Source: Gnetum montanum
Lineage: Eukaryota; Streptophyta; Gnetopsida; Gnetales; Gnetaceae
Length of the DNA: 22,688 nt
Assembly: GCA_015680685.1 (NCBI GenBank)
Contig: MNCI01038164.1
Coordinates: 115,022-137,709, forward strand
Direction: 5' to 3'
Below the pieces are notes generated by a model. That model searched no databases. It was not told where the DNA came from and saw only the letters and a list, made by a program, of their open reading frames with translations. Of the stretch, positions 9,710 to 17,810 are shown in pieces. The translations under genes and the position numbers were made by a program. Positions within the stretch are counted from its first letter, which is position 1; each line of letters starts with the position of its first letter.

Positions 9710-10440
9710 ATGGAGGAATCGGCTACTTTAGAAATTGCCACCTTTGGTGGATCTCAAGGGAAGGGATAAATCCTTGTAGATTTATCCATAAGAATAACTC
9801 AGATGTTGAGTCAGAATTCTAGAATTGTGAGTTTCGAACTTGGAACAGCAACCATCGTAATTAAGCTAGATGGTAGCAACTATGGCTTATGGTCCTAGAT
9901 TGTTGAGATGTACATATTGGGCNCAGTCAAATATAATTACCAATTAACTTAGGATCCATATAATTAATTAGCCAATCTTTCATAATTGCATCTTTTGTCC
10001 TCCATTTTTTGAATCCTGGATTTGTTTCTTGAGGTTGCTAAATGTCCCCATTAATGTACCCTAATTTGTCTTTGCCCAATATGTACATCTCAACAATCTA
10101 GGACCATAAGCCATAGTTGCTACCATCTAGCTTAATTACGATGGTTGCTGTTCCAAGTTCNTAAGTCATTTCCATCAGTTGAGCAATATTATGCTATTAT
10201 GCATTGGGAAGATCTTTGACAAGCTATAATGTTGGCAAAAGGAGACGAAGACCAGGTCTAAGGAGCTACAATGATATTCAAAGGGAAGTCAAAATAGAAT
10301 ACCATAAGCTTGCTCAACTAATGGAGTAAAATATCTAGTTATGGGTGCTAGGAAAGTCAAGCTCACAAAGGCCCTTACACTCTCAAATACACATCTTATT
10401 CCATCTTTAGAAAAATATATTATTAGTTGGTCAGTTGACA
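9710..10440 (+). pseudogene. Copia gag, degraded and split by a misoriented contig (element IV)
   Basis: Translation can start at ATG 9710 (MEESATLE...). The frame reaches the gag signature IKLDGSNYGLWS*IVEMYILG just before the N at 9923. The following 9924-10160 is in the wrong orientation: its minus strand repeats the same 87 bases and then continues the protein in frame (KDKLGYINGD..., WRTKDAIMKDWLI, MDPKLIG), exactly as copia gags do. After 10162 only weak gag-like sequence remains, and no CCHC zinc knuckle or protease Asp motif was found. Stops in the frame include TAA in GKG* and TAG in WS*. Gag would assemble particles; this copy cannot. Confidence 0.75.
9836..10160. repeat. Perfect 87-bp inverted repeat bounded by single Ns (assembly artefact)
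   Basis: Bases 9836-9922 and 10074-10160 are exact reverse complements. Single Ns at 9923 and 10161 abut the outer ends of the segment 9924-10160. The segment's minus strand continues gag coding, so a contig was joined in the wrong orientation with its overlap left unmerged. Confidence 0.9.
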
Positions 10441-10479
10441 AAAGATTTAAACTGTTGTGTATTGATCTATCCTACTTTT

Positions 10480-11475
10480 TATGTTTTTTAGGATATTCTC
10501 ACAAAGGAGATTACTAGTTGTGGTACTAAATAGGAAGGGTTGTACTATGTTGACAAATTCACACTTGGATGAGCCTACTCTATGAATCGAAGGGATAGCC
10601 AAGAGAAATAGATCTGGTTGTGGCATTGTTGACCAGGACATCCATTTTTTAGGTATATGAAGGCTTTATTTCCCAATATTTTTTTAGGCTTCTAGGAGTT
10701 GTAGTTTAAGTGTGACACTTGTTTTTTAACTAAAAGTCATCGTGTTCCCTTTTCTCTTAGTACGTCTAGGTGTCAAAAATCATTTATCTTAATTCACTCT
10801 GATGTATGGGGACCAGTACTAGTAGAAATTCAATCTGGAATTAGGTGGTCTATGACTTTTGTGGATGACTATACACGTATGACTTGGCTTTATGTTATGA
10901 AAAATAAAAGTGAAGTATTTGATGTGTTTTGTTTGTTTCATGAGATGATTAAAACTAGGTTCTCTACAAAAGTGCAAATTTTAAGATTAGATAATAGTGG
11001 AGAATATAGAAATAATGAATTTTAGAAATATTTTGAAGTACATGGAATGATACATGAGGCAACTTGTCTCCAAACCCCTTAACAGAATAACATTACAGAA
11101 AGGAAAAATAGGCATATCCTCGAGACAACAAAAGCTTTGCTAAATGCTGGGAATGTACCTAAAATATTTTCGGTCAAGTTAGTGGTAATGGTTATTTATA
11201 TGTTGAACCACATACCTTCACAAGTCCTTATTTTTAAAACATTGTTGCAAGCCCTCTTAAAATTCATGAATTTATCATCCATACTTATGCTACCTTTGAA
11301 AGTTTTTAGATATGTAGCCTTTGTTCATATTCATAAAAATCATAGGAAGAAATTGGGCCCAAATGTTATTAGATGTTTATTCTTGGGCTATGGTGGTCAC
11401 CAAAAAGGGTGCAAATGCTTCAATCCTATCATGAAAATATGATATATCTCGATGGATGTTACTTTCATAAAAGAG
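10480..11475 (+). pseudogene. Copia GAG-pre-integrase and integrase, degraded (element IV)
   Basis: One frame carries a GLYYVDKF motif and WHC*PGHP (pre-integrase zinc-finger region). The integrase core follows: HSDVWGP near 10800, FVDDYTRMTWLY near 10860, LDNSGEY near 11000 (G-to-S change beside the catalytic Asp), and ERKNRH near 11100 with the catalytic Glu. The C-terminal part, CLFLGYGGHQKGCKCF, then runs into MDVTF near 11450. Integrase joins the cDNA to chromosomal DNA in the nucleus. Stops occur at several places, for example before QNNITERKN. The frame is lost at the A4T6 run at 11477-11486 and continues in another frame. Confidence 0.88.
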
Positions 11476-11486
11476 GAAAATTTTTT

Positions 11487-12092
11487 AAGAAATCAAAAGA
11501 ACTCAGGGAGGAATTTGGTAGCAAAGAAGAACATTGGAAGGCATGGCATGGACTTAATGATTTTATGTTTCAAGCTAACTCAAGTGAATCTATAGGACAA
11601 GAAGATACTTGTACACCATGGAAGAGCAACAATGATTAGGATACACTAAAAGAAAACAATGCAGAAGTAGAAGGAGACAAGCTTGAACAGCCCTCTCCCA
11701 ATCTACCTATAGACCATGACCAGTCCCCAGAGAATATCCTAGAGGTAACACACACTGACTCTCTTACTGATGATGCTAATGTTTTTTCTAGTGGCTATAA
11801 ACTATTTTTTAGAGAAAATTGTATAATACCTCCAAACTGATATTCACCTAAGGTAGAGGATAGGAAGGTGAGGTATCTAATTGCTCAGTATGTCAGCACC
11901 AGAAAATTAAGAGGTCCAGTAGTGGCATTTGCAAATAAACTATCTACAAAGCAAATTCTTTCTACTGTGGAAGAAGCCTTGAAAGATTCGAATTGGGCAA
12001 GAGTAATCCATGAAGAAATGGGAGTGTTGGAGAAGAACAAAACATTGGAGGTTGTTTCTCTACCTGAGGGAAAGAAAATTGTGGGAAAAAAA
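11487..12092 (+). pseudogene. Copia linker and start of reverse transcriptase, degraded (element IV)
   Basis: After the frameshift at 11477-11486 a coherent hydrophilic linker (Glu/Asp/Ser/Pro-rich, 11490-11860, three or so stops) leads to the RT N-terminus. EEALKDSNWARVIHEEM, then NKTLEVVSLPEGKKIVGKKW match the conserved start of copia RTs. The frame breaks at the seven-A run 12086-12092 inside the GKKWV motif and continues in the next frame. Confidence 0.85.
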
Positions 12093-13492
12093 TGGGTATC
12101 TCCATTAAGTACAAGGCAGATGAATCAATTAAGAGGTACAAGGCCAAGTTGGTTGCAAAGGGGTATACACAGACATATGGTGTCAATTATTAAGAGACAT
12201 ACCCTCTCGTAGCAAAGCTAAATACCATCCAAGTTTTGTTATCTATCATTGCAAATATGGATTGGCCATTACATCAGTTTGACATAAAAAATGCTTTTCT
12301 TCATGGAAATTTGACAAAGGAAGTATTCATGAATTTACCACTAGGTTTAGAAACTTCAAGAGGAAAACAAATGGTACACAGGTTAAGAAGGACACTGTAT
12401 GGCCTAAAGCAATCACCCAAATCATGGTTTGGAAGATATAGCGAGGCTATGAAAAGGTATGACTACCATCAGAGTAATGTTGACCATACATTATTCTTAA
12501 AACATAAAGATGGTTGTGTGACTATGCTTGTTATATATGTTGATGATATGATCATTACTGAAAATGATACATGGCAAATTGCAGAGCTAGAAGAACAACT
12601 TGGGAAAGAATTTGAAATGAAAAATCTTAGAGGGTTAAAGTATTTTTTGGTAATTGAGGTAGCTCATTCTAGGGAGGGCATCATCCTTTCACAAAGGAAA
12701 TATGTTCTTAATCTTTTAGCTGAGATAGGAATGTTGGACTACAGACCTGTAGAAACTCCCATTGCATAGAATCATGGTTTGTTTTGAGAATCAAATTCAC
12801 ATCCAATGAATAAGGAGATATTTCAAAGGCTAGTGAGTAAATTAATATATCTATTTCACACTAGACCAAATATTTTATATTCAGTTAGCATGGTGAGCCA
12901 ATTTATGAAAAATCCAGATGCAAGTCATATGAATGCAGTATGCAGAATTCTCAAGTATTTAAACTCTTCTCTAGGAAAAGGTTTGTTTCTTAAGATACAT
13001 GGTCATGTGAGAATTGAGGTTTATATAGACACAAATTGGGTAGGAAGTGTTAGTCATGGGCACTCTACATCTGGATATTCTACTTTCATTGGTGGAAACT
13101 TTGTTACTTGGTGGAGCAAAAAATAAAAGGTAGTGGTATTATCTAGTGCAAAGGCCAAATTTAGAAGCCTAGCCAAAGGTTTCTATGAACTACTTTGGCT
13201 TGAACATTTATTGGAAGAAATTGGAGTATCTCATAATGGGGCCATAAAGTTATACTATGGCAATAAATCTGCAATAGAGATTGCTAAGAATCCAATTCAA
13301 CATGATTGCACCAAGCATGTGGAAATAGATAGACATTTCATTAAAGAGAAACTGGAGAGTGGTGTCATTCAACTCTAATTTTTTAAATAAGAAGATCAAC
13401 TAGTAGATATTCTAACGAAGGTGATAATGGGTAGAATATTCCATTGCACACTTGACAAGATGGATGTTGAAGACATATACACATCAGCTTGA
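12093..13492 (+). pseudogene. Copia reverse transcriptase and RNase H, degraded (element IV)
   Basis: Visible RT motifs are YKAKLVAKGYTQ, DWPLHQFDIKNAFLHGNL (catalytic Asp of the DIKNAFL block), RRTLYGLKQSPKSWF, IYVDDMII near 12537 (the YVDD active site, intact), MKNLRGLKYFL and LSQRKYVLNLL. RNase H follows from about 13010 with IDTNWVGS, STSGYSTFIGG and SSAKAKFRSL. Family members normally have Glu in the SSAEAE block; here both are Lys. The later CDNKSAI Asp is Gly (YGNKSAI). The C-terminus near 13400-13492 (DILTKVIMGRIFHCTLDKM) is the usual copia end. Stops at 12768, 12787, 13124 and 13376 and lost RNase H residues make it inactive. Confidence 0.92.
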
Positions 13493-13498
13493 GGGAGG
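13487..13498 (+). other. Polypurine tract of element IV
   Basis: GCTTGAGGGAGG lies just after the RNase H end. It resembles the AGCTTGAGGGGG tract that precedes copia 3' LTRs in plants. Confidence 0.65.
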
Positions 13499-13806
13499 TG
13501 AAACACCATAAAATTTCAAGACCCTGATTCCTAAGCAGAGTCTTGAAATTCAGACAAAGACTTCCACAAGTGCAGCATCAGGATGGGCCATCAAGATTGT
13601 GTAGGCACTGAGTGTAGACTATACAATCCGGCAAGTTTTCTATCTCTAGGACTACCAAGTCTGCTAGACTCTCCAGCCTGCCCAACTGGACAATTGACCC
13701 AGCTAACAATCTATCCAGAGACCATGCTAGGAGTTGTCAAAAGTGTTTAGGTTGAGCTAAATAGTTTGGCAAGTTTTCTAACAAAGAAATCTTCTACGCT
13801 ACACAA
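13499..13806 (+). other. Unassigned sequence after the copia polypurine tract
   Basis: It begins TGAAACACC, so it could be the first part of the 3' LTR of element IV, but it does not resemble the 5' LTR at 9427-9661. It includes a perfect 11-bp hairpin stem (13512-13522 with 13540-13550) and a weaker one near 13596-13627. It is either a divergent LTR fragment or the start of the long LTR of element V. Confidence 0.35.
13512..13550. repeat. 11-bp perfect inverted repeat with 17-nt loop
   Basis: AATTTCAAGAC (13512-13522) pairs exactly with GTCTTGAAATT (13540-13550). Confidence 0.9.
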
Positions 13807-13812
13807 TGTAGC
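13798..13812. repeat. Palindrome P0 (6-bp arms)
   Basis: GCTACA, three-base spacer CAA, TGTAGC. It is the first and smallest of a series sharing the GCTAC/GTAGC core. Confidence 0.7.
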
Positions 13813-13961
13813 AAGCCTTAAAGAGACTGATCAAACGTCCAAGATGCAAATTGATAACAAGCTAGTCTTCCAGAGCATCTACCTTGTTTTATCCCTGAAG
13901 CGTGGGCGATATGGCACAACAGAATGTGGAAAATTTTGTCAAGTATTATATCAATCTAAGT

Positions 13962-14001
13962 GCTACGTTGTGCTATGCTACGCAGCATAGCACAGCGTAG
14001 C
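13962..14001. repeat. Palindrome P1 (18-bp arms, one mismatch)
   Basis: Arms 13962-13979 and 13984-14001 (GCTACGTTGTGCTATGCT and its near complement) around ACGC. The only mismatch is a G-T type pair. Confidence 0.92.
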
Positions 14002-14168
14002 GGGGATGTACTTCAGCAACACTCCTACTCAGGTATCTCTGATAAAGTAAAAGCACTTTTCCTTGCTTCAACTATTAAACAAGCTTGCTTTGCTGACACA
14101 CCAAGACATGAAAAACATCCTATAACAAAATGTTTGCAAAAACGAGTCACGATTGAGCCAACACTAAG

Positions 14169-14200
14169 TGCTACACTGTGTTATGCTTTACAGTGTAGCA
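14169..14200. repeat. Palindrome P2 (11-bp perfect arms)
   Basis: TGCTACACTGT (14169-14179) pairs with ACAGTGTAGCA (14190-14200) around a 10-nt loop. TAGCGTAGC follows, as after the other copies. Confidence 0.9.
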
Positions 14201-14376
14201 TAGCGTAGCAAGGACAGAACACACAAAGGCCCCTCTGCTAAGTGACCCCAGCAAGAGAATCACACTTGGTAATGCTTCGGCCTCCAAAACTCCCCATCCC
14301 ACTTAGCCCTCATGCCTCAAGCAAAGTTTCCTGATAAAACGTTGTAGATTAAATAAGGATGCATGTCACATTGGCT

Positions 14377-14399
14377 GCTATGCTACAGCGTAGCATAGC
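14377..14399. repeat. Palindrome P3 (10-bp perfect arms)
   Basis: GCTATGCTAC, AGC, GTAGCATAGC. It is followed by GTAGCGAGGA, echoing the sequence after P1 and P2. Confidence 0.9.
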
Positions 14400-14557
14400 G
14401 TAGCGAGGATGCAAAACAACAAAATGCCCCAAGGATGAACTCAACCAGTCCGAAGGCTTTCTAGCATGGAAGATGAAGTTGTAGTTGTTTACCTAACCAA
14501 GCCTCAAACAAATGCTATCAGCTTCTAGGCAAGACTCCTTTCAAGACCGGCGACTAT

Positions 14558-14587
14558 GCTATGCTACGCTACATAGCGTAGCATAGC
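14558..14587. repeat. Palindrome P4 (14-bp perfect arms)
   Basis: GCTATGCTACGCTA and its exact reverse complement are separated by CA. GTAGCGTGCA follows. Confidence 0.92.
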
Positions 14588-15023
14588 GTAGCGTGCAGTT
14601 ACTTACTCTACGCCAACACGATGGACAGTGTAAGTAATGTAACACTTACATGGAGGCATCAAGACATTTTTAGTTAGCCCTAAAACTTGTTGGAAATGAT
14701 CATTCTCGCCCTAGCATCTCTTTGGCAAATAAAATTGAAAACTTTGCTTCATTTTGCATTTCCCAGGTCAATCCCCAAAATTTTCCCTACGCTTGACCCT
14801 ACTCACAAGAGTAGGGAAGACGTAGTCTTGGAGCATAGGCTCCACTTTACTTTCATTATTGGCATGCTTTCTGGATTTTGGCACATGCAGTTTCAACAAT
14901 ATGGTCACAGCATAATAGGGTTCATATCCAACACCACACACCTACATAGTACAATCATGCTTGCACCTTGTGGGACCTAGGACACATGGCATCCAGACCA
15001 CGTTTTTCTCCTACTCCTGGCCC

Positions 15024-15031
15024 TATAAATA
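15024..15031 (+). promoter_or_regulatory. TATA box of the element V LTR
   Basis: TATAAATA in a GC-richer context (CCC-TATAAATA-CCCC) is a classic plant LTR promoter configuration. It lies about 450 bp downstream of the last palindrome and about 600 bp before the LTR end. Confidence 0.65.
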
Positions 15032-15639
15032 CCCCGGCAAACAATGCTCAAAGGGTTGGCTTTTCGCACAGTTGGCTTTTTGGGTTAGCTTTTGGAGAGC
15101 ATAGTTGGCATTTTTAGCATTCTGGTTAGTTTTGAGGATTCTGGTTAACTATAGACATCCTTTTACAGGTCTAGCATTTTGGTACTTTCGTGAGCATATT
15201 GGAAAGCACAACAATCCTAAGTAGCGAGCTATTGGCTATAGTTTAGGGACCTGTGACCATACTGCTCTATTGGAAGCTGTGTCATTCCAGTGTTGCATAT
15301 TTAGTTTTACACTTTTCAACAAAACAAAGATCAGATCTACAATCTTGGGGCAGTGCATTTTCTCACCCAAGTCTCTTTTATTCTTTGTTTACTATCGTTG
15401 TGTTTTCCACTACTTTATTATCTTGCATTTGTTGATCATTGCTTTACTTCGCTCCTAAAAAAAATGTTTACGAAAGGTTAAGTTACACCTATTAAGTCCT
15501 TGTCTGATTGACCAAACCATTCAAGGCACCCCATTTTTGTTTCTCTCCAGCACAGCCCTCGCATAGATCTGGGGTTAAACTGTATGCCCGGCAACCTCTC
15601 AATGTTCCAGCCATCAACATTTTTGGTTGCTACAGTTTT

Positions 15640-15657
15640 TGGCGGTAGAAGGAGGAC
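15640..15657 (+). other. Candidate primer-binding site of element V
   Basis: TTTTTGGCGGTAGAAGGAGGACC (core from 15640) resembles the degraded form of the TTTGGCGACTC-type site followed by GGGGAC that Tat-lineage gypsy elements carry just after the 5' LTR. The match is partial, and position supports it more than sequence. Confidence 0.45.
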
Positions 15658-15874
15658 CTTTTTGTGCCTTTTCTATGTCTTACAGGTAATCCTGCATGTT
15701 GTTTGTACCCCGTCACCTACTACCGTAGATGTGACACCCTTACGGTTGTCTACGCATCGTGTGGTGCAGATTGGTCACAATGACGATTCTTTTGGAACCC
15801 GACAAGATGAAAAGCCTCAGATCACTTATTGATTTCTGTGTTTTTCATTTGCGATTTCCTTTTAATCATACAAA
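15658..15874 (+). other. Leader between primer site and gag of element V
   Basis: About 220 bp without a gag-like frame. It is CpG-richer than the left half of the window. It probably holds packaging and dimerisation signals, though none is recognisable. Confidence 0.4.
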
Positions 15875-17810
15875 ATGATTCCCGTAACCACTGTCATTCC
15901 CACCTCAAACCTTGAGGTTCCTTTCTCGACTCAAAACACCATAGGTGCCAAGTGACCGCCTAGCCTAGTGCTGGCACCACGTCAGTCTCTTATGCTCCAA
16001 CACCTATCACCTAAGTGCTTGGCATAAGATAGAGAGTGTTATGACTTCCTCTACGCCAAGATCCAGGCAAATCTGCCCCTAGATCGCGAAGAACTCGAAG
16101 ACAAACATAACTTCGAGTTCCTTCATCGAAATGGGAGGGAATTTATCCCTACCCCTAACGTTACCATCCACCTGACGGACACATATCAATGGATCTTGGA
16201 CCAGCTGATACGAGTCAGTATGTCTAGGGAGCGAGATACGGCGTTCCATTACGATGAGGCGTTCTAGGATGGACAGGAAGACCTGGAGTTCCATTCCGAG
16301 GGTGGTGTCCACACCTACCTTGTGGTTATCCCTCCCACCACGGTCTTCCGGTCAAACCTGCTTTTTGCTTCTACCCCTTTGTGATTACCACGACTTTGCC
16401 AGAACCTACACTTTTGTCAGCCATGGGCAGCCATCCCATACCCTCAGTGTACCACCATGCTGCCCCTTCATTTTCATTCCCAGGCACTCTCCCTCCTCAC
16501 TTTGTCCTGTCATCGTACCAAGCGCCAGTCACAGCTACGTTGCCATACATGCACACTGCACCTACGTCATAGTTGCATGGAGTTCCCACTCCCATTTCAT
16601 CATCTACACCTGTCCCACTATCAATGGCACTCCCAGCTCCAACCACGTGATGGACCCCAACCACTTCTCTCCCTATTGTGCAATCCTCCCAGATGTCACA
16701 TCACGTTCATCACCAATCATACTAAGTCCTGCAAGTGATACAACCAAGCACGGGGCTGTGGTCCACCCCATCAATCATGTGAATTACCAATCCCACGGCT
16801 CTACCAGCGGTCACCCCACCAACAACATCACCCACTGGGTAGTGGATGGCCCAAGCAGCACCATTCACAAGAGCAGCACCAACAGTGCCCCCCATGGGCC
16901 AAGCCACTACCCTTCCATTGGCACACATGGTGGCTACCCAAGTAGCCCCCGAACCATCTGTAACTTCACCGGGTCTAGATTAAGCTTTTTAGCTTATCCA
17001 AACCCTCACTGAGGAAATTAAATGTCTCAAAGTCGCCAGTTCCGACATGGTGCAAGTCATGGATTTCTACCATGATGATCCCATCAGCCTGGCCATCCCC
17101 ATGCTCATGTTGCCCCTTGGGATGCCACTCCCGCAATTCACAAAATACAATGGGAAGGGCGATCCCAATGCACATTTAGTAACATTCAAATCCGAGTCTT
17201 TGTTGTTGCAGCAATGGCTGCACACTATCATCTGCATCTTTGTCATGTTTATGACAGGCAAAGCTCTAGACTGGTACTACGTGCTCCCACGCACCTCCAT
17301 CTCAACTCTAGAGGAGCTATTGAGTCAATTCATGACTTTTTTCAAATATAACTTGAAATCGGAAGCCACGCTGGATCAATTGATGAGTGTCAAGAAAGAC
17401 CCACTAGAATCTATGCAAAGGTTCATACAGTGGTGGAGCGCCACCTTGAATGAGATCCACAAGCCTATCACGAAGGCCCATTTGTTGGCTATCTTCAAGG
17501 GGGTAGTAAATGACTTCATTAAGTTAAAACTGTACTACCTAGCCCCACGCTCCCTTAGTCAAGCTTTTGCTCAAACAAAGAGCATCTAAGACATGGCCGA
17601 AGCTAGTAAAGACCCACCTATGTTGCCTCCCAACCTATCTATTCCTAGGATGTTGCTCCAAACTCTTAAGAGGTTGGGCATCTAGGATCTCCATGATGAA
17701 TACGTTATGTGGGACCATGACTATTAGGACTACCATTCCACAAAAACATAATGCAAACGAGATCAACACCAAGAGAAGCATCATGTAGCTACAAAGGGGA
17801 AACAGTTTAC
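15875..17810 (+). pseudogene. Gypsy gag 1 (Tat-like), degraded
   Basis: A frame opens at ATG 15875 (MIPVTTVIPTS...) and contains acidic, helical sequence with YDFLYAKIQANLPLDREE and DTYQWILDQLIR. It shifts by one base between about 16270 and 16375. A long Pro/Thr/Ala/Ser linker with several TAG stops then leads to the gag core at 17047-17589. There, PLPQFTKYNGKGDPNAHL, FMTGKALDWYYVLP and STLEELLSQFMTFFKYN follow the order of retrotransposon gag (PF03732-type) domains as seen in Tat elements. SVKKDPLESMQRFIQWW and LAPRSLSQAFAQTKSI complete it. No CCHC knuckle is seen. After 17589 the same frame continues, with stops, through an acidic linker towards a second gag domain. Confidence 0.8.

Larger units (their letters stand above)
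9427..13498 (+). mobile_element. Element IV: degraded Ty1/copia retrotransposon
   Basis: In order: a short 5' LTR, a tRNA-Met primer site, gag, GAG-pre-integrase, integrase, reverse transcriptase, RNase H and a polypurine tract. This domain order (integrase before RT) is diagnostic of Ty1/copia. The internal region is about 3.8 kb as written, and shorter once the duplicated 87 bp is removed. That is below the usual 4.2 kb or more, and no protease was found. The 3' LTR is not visible after the polypurine tract. Confidence 0.9.
13807..15634 (+). repeat. 5' LTR of element V (start uncertain)
   Basis: The right end is placed at 15634, where TTGCTACA is followed five bases later by a primer-site-like TGGCGG. 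TGTAGCAA at 13807 forms an exact 8-bp inverted repeat with it, giving 1828 bp. However, TGTAGC at 13807 also belongs to one of the local palindromes, so a start at 13499 is possible. U3 contains the palindrome series. A TATA box is at 15024, and R/U5 is T-rich. Confirmation needs the second LTR, which is off the window. Confidence 0.45.

Noticed and set aside
9836-10160. Foldback or MITE-type transposon based on the 87-bp inverted repeat
   Set aside because: Perfect identity, flanking Ns and gag coding that continues on the opposite strand all point to an assembly error.
13798-14587. CRISPR-like array because of regularly spaced palindromic repeats
   Set aside because: Repeats differ in length and arm sequence, spacing is about 180-200 bp, and the context is a plant retroelement LTR.
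14690-14703. TGTTGGAAATGATC as an alternative LTR start of element V
   Set aside because: No matching inverted end lies near the primer-binding site candidate. TGTAGCAA at 13807 pairs better with TTGCTACA at 15627-15634.
16254-17012. Longest uninterrupted ORF in the window (252 codons), His/Ser/Pro-rich
   Set aside because: The neighbouring frame encodes the Pro/Thr/Ala linker that runs directly into the gag 1 core and bears the typical TAG stops. The open frame looks like a low-stop shadow of a C-rich linker.
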